This document shows positions 56,918-64,000 of a stretch of DNA of 64,000 nucleotides, one piece after another. Position 1 is the first letter of the stretch. Each line of letters opens with the position of its first letter. The DNA is from Streptomyces sp. CC0208 (lineage in GTDB: Bacteria; Actinomycetota; Actinomycetes; Streptomycetales; Streptomycetaceae), in NCBI RefSeq assembly GCF_003443735.1, contig NZ_CP031969.1:7750001-7814000 (forward strand). The letters run 5' to 3'. Under the pieces are notes generated by a model. It did no database searches. It saw only the letters and a list, made by a program, of their open reading frames with translations, and was not told the DNA's origin. The translations under genes were made by a program, and so were the position numbers.

Positions 56918-58363
56918 TCACTTCTCAGAGGTCCCCCGCTCCAGCAGCGGCGCCGCGTCGGAGAGTACCCCGGCGATCCTGGCCAGCGTTTCGTCGTCCC
57001 GCTCAACGGCTTCCAGCACCGGCCCGGCGGCCGTGTTCCAGCGCCGGGCGACCGCGCCCGGGTCCTCGCCGGTCAGCAGTCCCGCGGCCTGCGCGGCGGC
57101 GCCGAGGGCGACCAGTTCCTTGGCCTCGGGCACCTGGACAGGCCGCCCGGAGAGCCGCCTTACGGTCTGCTGCCAGGCGGTGCCCTGGGCGCCGCCGCCG
57201 ATCAGGAGCAGCGGTGCCGAACGGTCCGCGTCCTCGTCGAGCACCAGGTCCAGCGCTCCCAGCAGTGCCTGTACGGCGCCGTCGTAGGCGGCCTGAAGGA
57301 GCTGGCCGCCGGTGGTGTCGTGGCGCAGGCCGTGCAGCAGCCCGGAGGCGTTCGGCAGGTTCGGGGTGCGCTCGCCGTCGAGGTAGGGCAGCAGGGTGAC
57401 CCCTGAGACCGGCTCCACGGCCTCGCGGTCCAGGCCCAGCAGGGCGGCGACGCGGTCGACGGCGAGCGTGCAGTTCAGGGTGCAGGCCAGCGGCAGCCAG
57501 TCGCCGTGGGCGTCGGCGAAGCCCGCCACGGTGCCGGTCGGGTCGGTGGGGCGCCGCTTCGACACGGCGTAGACCGTGCCGGAGGTGCCGAGGCTCATCA
57601 CCGGCGTACCGGGGCGCAGGCCGAGGCCCAGCGCGGCGGCCGCGTTGTCACCGGTGCCGGGGGCCACCAGAGTGCCCTTGGAGAACGGCAGGTCATGGCC
57701 GTCGCGCACGGTGCCGGCCACCTCGCCGGGCCGGACCACGCGGGGGAGCAGGGCGGGGTCGAGGCCCACGTGCGCCAGGATCTCGCTGTCGTAGGACTCC
57801 GTGGCGGACGCCCACCAGCCAGTGCCGGAGGCGTCGCCGCGGTCGGTCGTGCCCTCCCCGGTGAGCCGCTCGGTGAGGTAGTCGTGGGGCAGCCGGACGG
57901 CCTTCGTGGCGCGCAGGGCCTCGGGCTCGTGCTCGGCGAGCCAGGCCCACTTCGTGACCGTGAAGGAGGCGCCCGGCACGCTTCCGGTCCGCTCCGCCCA
58001 CGCCTTCGGGCCGCTCAGTTCCTCGATGAGGCGCCTGGCCTGCGGCGCGGAGCGGACGTCGTTCCAGAGCAGGGCCGGGCGCACCGGCTCGCCCTGCGCG
58101 TCCAGCGTGACCAGGCCGTGCTGCTGGCCGCCGATCGAGACCGCGGCGGCCTCGCGCGCGGCGTCCCCGCACTGGCGCAGGGCCTCGGACAGGGCGTCCC
58201 ACCACTGGCGCGGGTCGCTCTCCCGGCCGGCTCCGGAGGACACGGTGTGCGGTGCCTGGCCGCGCGCGACGACCTGGCCGGTGGCCGCGTCGACCACCAG
58301 GGCCTTGGTGGACTGGGTGGACGTGTCCACGCCGACGACGAGCGGACCCTCGGCTGCTGACAT
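56918..58363 (-). CDS. xylB: Xylulokinase
   Basis: FGGY carbohydrate kinase phosphorylating D-xylulose, 481 residues (normal length). N-terminal VVGVDTSTQSTKALVVD, SIGGQQHGLV, the substrate-binding Asp in RGDASGTGWW and C-terminal ATP-site LLIGGGAQGTAW are all present. The ATG at 58363 follows GGGAG; longer in-frame extensions lack a site. It is divergent from xylA across 145 bases. Confidence 0.95.
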   Translation of the reverse strand: MSAAEGPLVVGVDTSTQSTKALVVDAATGQVVARGQAPHTVSSGAGRESDPRQWWDALSEALRQCGDAAREAAAVSIGGQQHGLVTLDAQGEPVRPALLWNDVRSAPQARRLIEELSGPKAWAERTGSVPGASFTVTKWAWLAEHEPEALRATKAVRLPHDYLTERLTGEGTTDRGDASGTGWWASATESYDSEILAHVGLDPALLPRVVRPGEVAGTVRDGHDLPFSKGTLVAPGTGDNAAAALGLGLRPGTPVMSLGTSGTVYAVSKRRPTDPTGTVAGFADAHGDWLPLACTLNCTLAVDRVAALLGLDREAVEPVSGVTLLPYLDGERTPNLPNASGLLHGLRHDTTGGQLLQAAYDGAVQALLGALDLVLDEDADRSAPLLLIGGGAQGTAWQQTVRRLSGRPVQVPEAKELVALGAAAQAAGLLTGEDPGAVARRWNTAAGPVLEAVERDDETLARIAGVLSDAAPLLERGTSEK

Positions 58364-58508
58364 CGGGCTCTCCCTTTTTGCGCGGCTCATGATCTTGATG
58401 CGGCTGATGTCTCCCCTGAAGACACCTTGTCTCTTCCCGGAGACGTGTGTGCATACTAATTTGTAAACCGCCATGACGAAATAGTCCGGAGCAGCAAGGA
58501 GCCGCGTC
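58364..58508. promoter_or_regulatory. Divergent xylB/xylA control region
   Basis: 145 bases between two start codons must hold both promoters and the ROK operator. The only AT-rich stretch is CATACTAATTTGTAAA (58452-58467). TAGTAT on the minus strand could be the xylB -10. I cannot fix an operator by eye. Confidence 0.5.
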
Positions 58509-59675
58509 ATGAACTACCAGCCCACCCCCGAGGACAGGTTCACCTTCGGCCTTTGGACCGTCGGCTGGCAGGGAAGGGACCCGTTCGGCGACGCCACCCG
58601 CCGTGCCCTCGACCCGGTCGAGACGGTGCAGCGCCTGGCCGAGCTCGGTGCCCACGGCGTGACCTTCCACGACGACGACCTGATCCCCTTCGGAGCGTCC
58701 GACAGCGCGCGCGAGGGTCACATCAAGCGCTTCCGTGAGGCCCTGGACGCGACCGGCATGAAGGTGCCGATGGCGACCACCAACCTCTTCACGCACCCCG
58801 TCTTCAAGGACGGCGCGTTCACCGCCAACGACCGGGACGTGCGCCGTTACGCGCTGCGCAAGACGATCCGCAACATCGACCTGGCGGTCGAGCTCGGCGC
58901 CGAGACCTACGTCGCCTGGGGCGGCCGCGAGGGCGCCGAGTCCGGCGGGGCCAAGGACGTGCGCGTCGCCCTGGACCGCATGAAGGAGGCCTTCGACCTG
59001 CTCGGCGAGTACGTCACCGAGCAGGGCTACGACCTGCGCTTCGCCATCGAGCCCAAGCCGAACGAGCCGCGCGGCGACATCCTCCTGCCCACCGTCGGCC
59101 ACGCGCTCGCGTTCATCGAGCGCCTGGAGCGCCCCGAGCTGTACGGCGTGAACCCCGAGGTCGGTCACGAGCAGATGGCCGGACTGAACTTCCCGCACGG
59201 CATCGCGCAGGCCCTGTGGGCGGGCAAGCTCTTCCACATCGACCTCAACGGGCAGTCCGGCATCAAGTACGACCAGGACCTCCGCTTCGGCGCGGGTGAC
59301 CTGCGTGCCGCCTTCTGGCTCGTCGATCTCCTGGAGAGCGCCGGTTACGCCGGTCCGAAGCACTTCGACTTCAAGCCGCCGCGGACCGAGGACCTCGACG
59401 GTGTGTGGGCGTCGGCCGCGGGCTGCATGCGCAACTACCTCATCCTCAAGGAGCGTGCGGCCGCCTTCCGCGCCGACCCGCAGGTCCAGGAGGCGCTGCG
59501 CGCCTCGCGTCTGGACGAGTTGGCGCAGCAGACGGCGGCGGACGGCCTCAAGTCGCTGCTCGCGGACCGCAGTGCCTTCGAGGACTTCGACGTGGAGGCG
59601 GCCGCGGCCCGCGGGATGGCCTTCGAGCAGCTCGACCAGCTCGCCATGGACCACCTGCTGGGTGCGCGCGGCTGA
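58509..59675 (+). CDS. xylA: Xylose isomerase
   Basis: Converts D-xylose to D-xylulose; 388 residues, the compact actinobacterial (class I) length. Metal and catalytic ligands are all in order: FHDDDLIPF (catalytic His/Asp), IEPKPNEPRGD (Glu, Lys), NPEVGHEQMAG (Glu, His), HIDLNGQ, YDQDLRFG and DFKPPR. AAGGAG lies upstream of the ATG. Divergent from xylB; a hairpin region follows the stop. Confidence 0.97.
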   Translation: MNYQPTPEDRFTFGLWTVGWQGRDPFGDATRRALDPVETVQRLAELGAHGVTFHDDDLIPFGASDSAREGHIKRFREALDATGMKVPMATTNLFTHPVFKDGAFTANDRDVRRYALRKTIRNIDLAVELGAETYVAWGGREGAESGGAKDVRVALDRMKEAFDLLGEYVTEQGYDLRFAIEPKPNEPRGDILLPTVGHALAFIERLERPELYGVNPEVGHEQMAGLNFPHGIAQALWAGKLFHIDLNGQSGIKYDQDLRFGAGDLRAAFWLVDLLESAGYAGPKHFDFKPPRTEDLDGVWASAAGCMRNYLILKERAAAFRADPQVQEALRASRLDELAQQTAADGLKSLLADRSAFEDFDVEAAAARGMAFEQLDQLAMDHLLGARG

Positions 59676-59684
59676 TCAAAAGCC

Positions 59685-59738
59685 CACGCGCGTGTGGCGT
59701 CGGCCGTGAGTGGCCTCCGCCGACGGCACGCGCGCGTG
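59685..59738 (+). terminator. Nested hairpin after xylA
   Basis: The outer arms CACGCGCGTG (59685-59694) and CACGCGCGCGTG (59727-59738) flank an inner stem CGTCGGC/GCCGACG (59698-59704 and 59719-59725). It starts 10 bases after the xylA stop and probably ends that transcript. Confidence 0.65.
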
Positions 59739-59856
59739 CGGACCGGCTGCGACCCCTGCGTGGAATGTTCCGGAATCATGCGATCCACGGCATGAGCCGG
59801 TATCAACCTCCGCGTGGGGGTCGCCCCATGACCGGTTCGAGGCGAGTCTGGACGGT

Positions 59857-60324
59857 ATGGCCATGCCGCCGGTACCGCCCCAGCCGCCCGGACCGCCGGG
59901 TGACACACCGCCTCCGGGCGGTGGCTTCGGACCACCTCCTGACGACTTCGGGCGCAACGGCTCGAATCAGTACGGCGGTATGCCGTCGACCCAGCCGATA
60001 CCGCCCGTCGGCCACACCCCGGCCGGCCGCGGCCCCCGCGCTCCTCGACCGCGCCGCGGCCCGTTGTTCGCCCTGCTGACCGTGATCGCGGTCGCCGTGG
60101 CCGTCGCCGTCGTGGTCCTCATGGCGTCGGGCAGCGAGGACTCGCCGGACAAGAGCCCGGCCTCCTCGCAGACCAGTGGAAGCGGTTCGCCCAAGCCGTC
60201 GTTCAGCCTGCCCACTCAGCTGCCCAGCGAGTTGCCGAGCCGGCTCCCGTCGCAGCTTCCCAGCGACATCCCCAGCGAGTTCCCGAGTGACCTGGAATCG
60301 CTGCTGCCGTCCCTGATCGGGTGA
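59857..60324 (+). CDS. Pro/Ser-rich single-span membrane protein
   Basis: Protein of 155 residues from the ATG at 59857 (ribosome site weak). The first 65 residues are Pro/Gly-rich cytoplasmic low complexity, then one membrane helix (LLTVIAVAVAVAVVVLM, about 72-88), then an external tail. The tail repeats an L-P-S-x unit (LPSELPSRLPSQLPSDIPS) about eight times, which could be a rigid spacer or wall-spanning stalk. Function unknown. Confidence 0.65.
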   Translation: MAMPPVPPQPPGPPGDTPPPGGGFGPPPDDFGRNGSNQYGGMPSTQPIPPVGHTPAGRGPRAPRPRRGPLFALLTVIAVAVAVAVVVLMASGSEDSPDKSPASSQTSGSGSPKPSFSLPTQLPSELPSRLPSQLPSDIPSEFPSDLESLLPSLIG

Positions 60325-60378
60325 GTCGCAGGCGGCGGGGCGGGGGCGTGACACGGGGCACCGCCGTCCCGCCCTCGC

Positions 60379-61059
60379 TCACTCCGGGGAGCTGCGCGGC
60401 GCCCGGTGTGGTCCCAAGCCCTGAAGGACATCGCCGAGTTCGTCCGCGGTGAGCGCCGGGGAGGGCAGGGGGGCGACGGCGGGCGAGGCGCGCAGGCCGT
60501 CGAGGAGCAGGGCGAGGGGGCGGCGCCAGGCTTCGGGACCGGCGGCCGTGGCGAGGGAGGGCACGGCCCGGCCGAGCGCGGCCAGCGCGAACAGGACGTC
60601 CTCGGTGGTGGCGTCCGCGCGGATGCTTCCCTCTTCGTGGCCCCGACGCAGCAGCAGGTCCATCGTCGCCCGGTTGTGGGCGTGCACGGCCTGCAAGGAC
60701 TCGACGCCCTCGAGGTGGGTGGTCATCAGGTCGTTCGTGCCGCGATCGGTGGCCAGCACGGCGAACACGGCCTCCAGGTAGCCGACGAGTCCCTCCCAGG
60801 GGTCCGTGGCGGCCCGGGCCTGCTCGCCGGCGGCCATGGTGCCTGTCAGCGGGTCACGGAAGACCGCGTCGACGAGTGCCGCGCGACTCGGGAAGTGCCG
60901 GTAGAGCGTGGCGTTCCCGACCCCCGCCCGCCGCGCGATCACGTCCAGAGGTGCCTCCAGCCCCTGCTCCGTGAACACCTCGTGAGCAGCCTCGACCAAC
61001 AACTCCCGGTTGCGGCGCGCATCGCGGCGCCGTACCGGCGCCGTCACGTCGTCCGTCAT
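60379..61059 (-). CDS. TetR family transcriptional regulator
   Basis: Repressor of 226 residues. The N-terminal helix-turn-helix (about 15-60, VIARRAGVGNATLYRHFPSRAALVDAVF) is followed by a helical ligand domain. It faces a patatin-like gene across 98 bases that contain two GGGGAG(T/C)-type palindromes, so it probably represses itself and the patatin/P450 unit. The inducer is unknown. Confidence 0.92.
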   Translation of the reverse strand: MTDDVTAPVRRRDARRNRELLVEAAHEVFTEQGLEAPLDVIARRAGVGNATLYRHFPSRAALVDAVFRDPLTGTMAAGEQARAATDPWEGLVGYLEAVFAVLATDRGTNDLMTTHLEGVESLQAVHAHNRATMDLLLRRGHEEGSIRADATTEDVLFALAALGRAVPSLATAAGPEAWRRPLALLLDGLRASPAVAPLPSPALTADELGDVLQGLGPHRAPRSSPE

Positions 61060-61079
61060 GATCGCCCTCCCGCACTACT

Positions 61080-61093
61080 GGGGAGTGCTCCCC
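61080..61093. promoter_or_regulatory. TetR operator copy 1 (near-palindrome)
   Basis: GGGGAGTGCTCCCC, a 14-base near-palindrome 20 bases upstream of the TetR start codon. It shares its outer six bases with copy 2, with a centre-to-centre distance of 42 bases (four helical turns). Confidence 0.7.
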
Positions 61094-61121
61094 GGTTGAT
61101 GCTATCGTCTACCAAGTAAAT

Positions 61122-61135
61122 GGGGAGTACTCCCC
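61122..61135. promoter_or_regulatory. TetR operator copy 2 (perfect palindrome)
   Basis: GGGGAGTACTCCCC is perfectly symmetric over 14 bases. It lies 22 bases upstream of the patatin-like gene start. The DNA between the copies is AT-richer (AAGTAAAT) and probably carries the promoter elements. Confidence 0.72.
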
Positions 61136-61157
61136 GTTTCGAGGGAGGGGGTGGGGC

Positions 61158-62003
61158 GTGGGCAGTACGGCACTCGTCCTCGGCGGGGGTGGCCCCGTCG
61201 GTGGAGCCTGGATGACAGGAGTTCTCGCGGGCCTGTCGGACGCCGGTGTCGACCCGACCCGCGCGGACGTCGTGATCGGCACCTCGGCCGGTGCGATCTT
61301 CGGTTCGCGTCTCCTCGCCGGCGAGTCGGCGCGCGAGCTGTACGAACGCCAACTGGTCGGCGCCGACCAGGTGGACCTCCGCGTCAGCCTCGGCCAGACA
61401 CTCCGCTTCCTGTGGGCCGCGCTGGGCTCCCGCGACCCGCAGCGCTCCGTACAGCGCCTGGGACGAACGGCGTTGAAGGCCCGTACGGGCCCCGAGTCCG
61501 AGGTGTTCGACACGCTGCGCTCCCTGCTGCACAACGCGGGGGACTGGCCCGACCACGCGCTGCGGATCACGGCCGTCGAAGCCCTGTCCGGACACCTGAC
61601 AGCCTTCGACGCCGACTCGGGCGTGACTCTCCTCGAAGCGGTCGCCGCAAGCTGCGCGGTCCCCGTGATCTGGCCTCCCGTCACCGTGGCCGGGCGCCGC
61701 TGGATGGACGGAGGCAGTCGCGCCACGGCCAACGTCCACCTCGCCCGCGGCCATCACCACGTCCTGGCGATCGCCCCGGTCCCGGCCGCCGTGGGGCCCC
61801 ATCCCGGCGCCGGACAACAAGCGGCGGCCCTTGCCGCCGAAGGCGCCCACGTCACTCTCGTGACCCCGGACCGCACCGCACGCCGTGCCATGGGCCGCGA
61901 CCTGACCTCCGTCGCACGCGGTCCCGAGGCCGCCCGGGCCGGCCACGCCCAGGCGACGGAACTCGCAGCCTCGGTGAACGCGGTCTGGCGCGCCGAGCGA
62001 TAG
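61158..62003 (+). CDS. Patatin-like phospholipase/lipid hydrolase
   Basis: Serine acyl-hydrolase of 281 residues. Oxyanion loop GGGGPVGGAWMTGVL (about 7-21), nucleophile Ser in GTSAGAIFG (GxSxG, about 42-50) and catalytic Asp in MDGGSRAT (about 180). GTG start with a long purine run upstream (GAGGGAGGGGG). The P450 gene follows 52 bases downstream on the same strand. Phospholipase or lipase activity is expected for the fold; the natural substrate is unknown. Confidence 0.9.
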   Translation: MGSTALVLGGGGPVGGAWMTGVLAGLSDAGVDPTRADVVIGTSAGAIFGSRLLAGESARELYERQLVGADQVDLRVSLGQTLRFLWAALGSRDPQRSVQRLGRTALKARTGPESEVFDTLRSLLHNAGDWPDHALRITAVEALSGHLTAFDADSGVTLLEAVAASCAVPVIWPPVTVAGRRWMDGGSRATANVHLARGHHHVLAIAPVPAAVGPHPGAGQQAAALAAEGAHVTLVTPDRTARRAMGRDLTSVARGPEAARAGHAQATELAASVNAVWRAER

Positions 62004-62055
62004 AGGCCGGACCGGGACGCCGTAAGCCTGACGACCACGACCGAAAGGAAGCACC

Positions 62056-63231
62056 ATGCCCGCGCCCATGCTGGAGGAACCGGCCCCGGACGGCCGCGAA
62101 TCGGCCTCGGACCCGTACCCGTTCTACGCCGCGCTGCGGGCCAAAGGCCCCGTGCATCGCGTCCTCGTCCCCGGAAGCGGTGAGAGCTGGCTCGTCGTCG
62201 CCCATGACGCGGCGCGAGCGGCGCTGACCGACCCCCGTCTGCGCAACGACATCCGGCATTCCTCCTCCTGGCGGAGCGACGGCGGACACGCGGTCGGCCG
62301 CAACCTGCTCCAGACCGATCCTCCGCAGCACACCAGGCTGCGCCGGCTGGTGGCGGCCCACTTCACGGCCGGGAGCGTCGCCGCGCTGCGCCCGAGGATC
62401 GAAGCCATCGCGCTCGACCTCCTCGCCGCACTGCCGGAGCGGGGTACGGCCGATCTGGTCGCCCGGTACGCGCTGCCGCTGCCCGTCGCGGTGATCTGCG
62501 GCCTGCTGGGCGTGCCCGCGGCCGACCGCGAGGTGTTCCACGCCTGGTCCGACGAACTGGTCAGGCCCACCTCGCCCGAGGCGGCGACCACCGCCGGAGC
62601 CGCACTGACCGAGTACCTCACCGATCTGATCGCCCGAGGACGCGAGGGGAGGGCGTCCGGCCTGCTCGGTGACCTCGTGGCAGCCGAGGACCTCACCTCC
62701 GAGGAGATCCTCGGCATGGCGTTCCTGATCCTCGTCGCGGGCCACGAGACGACCGTCGACCTGATCTCCGGAACCGTCCACGCGCTGTTGGCCCACCCGG
62801 ACCAACTCGCCCTGCTCCGCGCCGAACCGGATCTGACCGGGCCGGCCGTCGAGGAGTCCCTGCGCTACAACTCGCCCGTCCACGCCACCGCGTTCCGCTT
62901 CGCGGCCGAGCCGCTCGATATCGACGGCACCCGGATCGAGGCGGGGGACTCCGTGCAGATCTCGCTCGCCGCGGCCTCCCGCGATCCCCTGCGCTATCCC
63001 GACCCCGACCGCTTCGACCTGCGCCGCGCCACGCGCGCACACCTGGGATTCGGCCACGGACCGCACCACTGCCTGGGCGCCCCGCTGGCCCGCGCGGAGG
63101 CGACCGTGGCCGTGCGTCTGCTGCTGAGCCACCGGCCCGCGCTCGCCTTCGCGACCGACCCGGGCAGCTTGGCCTGGCGCAGCAACACCCTCCTGAGGGG
63201 CCTGGTCGAACTACCGCTGCGGTTCGGCTGA
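62056..63231 (+). CDS. Cytochrome P450
   Basis: Soluble bacterial class-I P450 of 391 residues. I-helix oxygen-binding LVAGHETTVDL (about 231-241), ExxR in EESLRYNSP (about 272-280) and heme Cys loop FGHGPHHCLGAPLAR (about 334-348) are complete. AAAGGAAG precedes the ATG. It likely shares the TetR-controlled transcript with the patatin-like gene. No ferredoxin gene is adjacent. Its end overlaps the converging next gene by 21 bases. Confidence 0.94.
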   Translation: MPAPMLEEPAPDGRESASDPYPFYAALRAKGPVHRVLVPGSGESWLVVAHDAARAALTDPRLRNDIRHSSSWRSDGGHAVGRNLLQTDPPQHTRLRRLVAAHFTAGSVAALRPRIEAIALDLLAALPERGTADLVARYALPLPVAVICGLLGVPAADREVFHAWSDELVRPTSPEAATTAGAALTEYLTDLIARGREGRASGLLGDLVAAEDLTSEEILGMAFLILVAGHETTVDLISGTVHALLAHPDQLALLRAEPDLTGPAVEESLRYNSPVHATAFRFAAEPLDIDGTRIEAGDSVQISLAAASRDPLRYPDPDRFDLRRATRAHLGFGHGPHHCLGAPLARAEATVAVRLLLSHRPALAFATDPGSLAWRSNTLLRGLVELPLRFG

Positions 63232-64000
63232 GACGGGCTCCGCCGAAGCCAGAGCCGTCGCCGGGTCCAGGGCCGCGGAGCCCGCGAGCATCCAGCGTCC
63301 CCCTTCCTCGCGGTACGGCCACCACCGCCCGTCCCGGCCCAGGCGCACCTGGGCCGGGGCGCCGACGACCGTCCACCGGTTGCCGTCTGCCGTGAGCGAC
63401 GGCCGTTCGTCCTCGTCCCAGGCCGAGTCCAGAGCCGCACGCGCGCGTGCGAGCGCGGCGCCCGAAGGCTCCCATTGGTCTTCCAGCACGGACAGTGCGT
63501 CCGCGCCCTCGAGCTCCCACGCGCGCGTGGCGTCCGCCAGCGACCGCGGGTCACGTCCCGATCCGCCGGCGAGCCGCTCCGTCAGTGCCTGGTCGGGCGC
63601 GGCAACGGCAAGTCGTACCGCGTCCTGGGCGGTCGTCAGTTCTGTTACGGGAGGAAGCGGTTCGGAGGACCGTTGACGCAGCGCCACCGCGAGCAGCCGA
63701 TGTGCCTCTACGGCGGTCCGGCCGGCCAGATGACGGACGGCGACCGGGTCGAGTCCCGGACCCGGCGGGGCCTCGGTGTCCAAGGAGGGCGGCAGGCCGG
63801 GCTCCTCGGGCAGTTCAGGGGGCGCGGGCAGCGGCGGCAGGATGTCGCCGGCCGCGTACGCCTCGGCGGCATCCACCCCCTCCGGTCCCGGAGCTTCCTC
63901 CGCGGGCGCGGCACCGCGCGCCTGTATGTCTTCCAGGAGGGCGTGTTCGCCCCGGCCGCGCATCAGCAGCAGCACGAAGGGGTCCTGATCCAGCAGGCGG
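63211..64000 (-). CDS. C-terminal part of a SWIM zinc-finger-type protein (5' part outside window)
   Basis: The frame is open to the window edge, so only the last 262 residues are visible. The segment LLDQDPFVLLLMRGRGEHALLEDI is what usually follows the CxCxnCxH finger in actinobacterial SWIM proteins; the finger itself would lie outside. The rest is Pro/Ala-rich, then helical, ending in a Trp-rich small domain (DGRWWPYREEGGRWML). The identity rests mainly on that one segment, so it is tentative. The stop lies inside the P450 gene's last codons on the opposite strand. Confidence 0.6.
   Translation of the reverse strand, partial: RLLDQDPFVLLLMRGRGEHALLEDIQARGAAPAEEAPGPEGVDAAEAYAAGDILPPLPAPPELPEEPGLPPSLDTEAPPGPGLDPVAVRHLAGRTAVEAHRLLAVALRQRSSEPLPPVTELTTAQDAVRLAVAAPDQALTERLAGGSGRDPRSLADATRAWELEGADALSVLEDQWEPSGAALARARAALDSAWDEDERPSLTADGNRWTVVGAPAQVRLGRDGRWWPYREEGGRWMLAGSAALDPATALASAEPVSAEPQR

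Noticed and set aside
63481..63540. CACGCGCGCGTG-like sequence resembling the xylA terminator arms
   Set aside because: It lies inside the SWIM-type coding region and is explained by codon use; no repeat family is evident.

Overview
This is a GC-rich actinobacterial chromosome segment, almost certainly Streptomyces. The support is very high third-position GC, frequent GTG/TTG starts, GGAGG-type ribosome sites, Tat and lipoprotein signals, many LacI/ROK/TetR regulators, and sugar ABC transporters that lack their own ATPase gene. I see no tRNA, rRNA, CRISPR array, insertion sequence or prophage gene. About 55 protein genes fill the window, and both ends cut through genes. Region 1 (1-6467) handles glycine betaine and one-carbon units. 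It holds the end of a double-domain betaine permease, its binding lipoprotein, an FAD/folate-dependent demethylating dehydrogenase, an IclR regulator and formyl-THF deformylase (PurU). The dehydrogenase and purU promoters share a tandem GTTGCG(C/T)A motif with the same 19-base period just after the -10 box. This looks like the IclR operator. Region 2 (6807-25492) is a polysaccharide-use region. A first LacI repressor with a tandem palindromic operator precedes a sugar ABC transporter, a GH42 beta-galactosidase and a secreted Asp-box/ricin-lectin protein. Convergent to these lies a 1,216-residue secreted multidomain clan GH-A-like glycosidase. A second LacI gene is divergent from it, with three CGAACCGGTTCG-type operators between them, followed by another sugar ABC transporter and a GH63-like (alpha/alpha)6 glycosidase. 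Region 3 (25608-35102) has a Rid-family protein, a three-gene set (helical-repeat protein, HSP90-like ATPase, 977-residue TPR protein), an exported EEP-fold hydrolase, and a subtilase preceded by a separate small protein resembling a protease prodomain. Region 4 (35427-51100) is a [NiFe] hydrogenase island of the actinobacterial high-affinity type (group 1h). It runs two small proteins, HypX, small and large subunits, four translationally coupled accessory genes (one NifU-like, three uncharacterised), a maturation protease, a 34-residue membrane peptide, and then hypA, hypB, hypF, hypC, hypD and hypE. The small subunit shows the Cys-x-x-Asp variant at the proximal cluster. Together these genes could build and mature an oxygen-tolerant hydrogenase that scavenges trace H2. 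Region 5 (51160-64000) is housekeeping and accessory: a disordered small protein, an aldehyde dehydrogenase with a GAF-type regulator, a secreted peptidoglycan amidase, the xylose locus (ROK regulator and xylB divergent from xylA), a Pro/Ser-rich membrane protein, a TetR regulator with two operators facing a patatin-like hydrolase and a cytochrome P450, and the C-terminal part of a SWIM zinc-finger-type protein that leaves the window.
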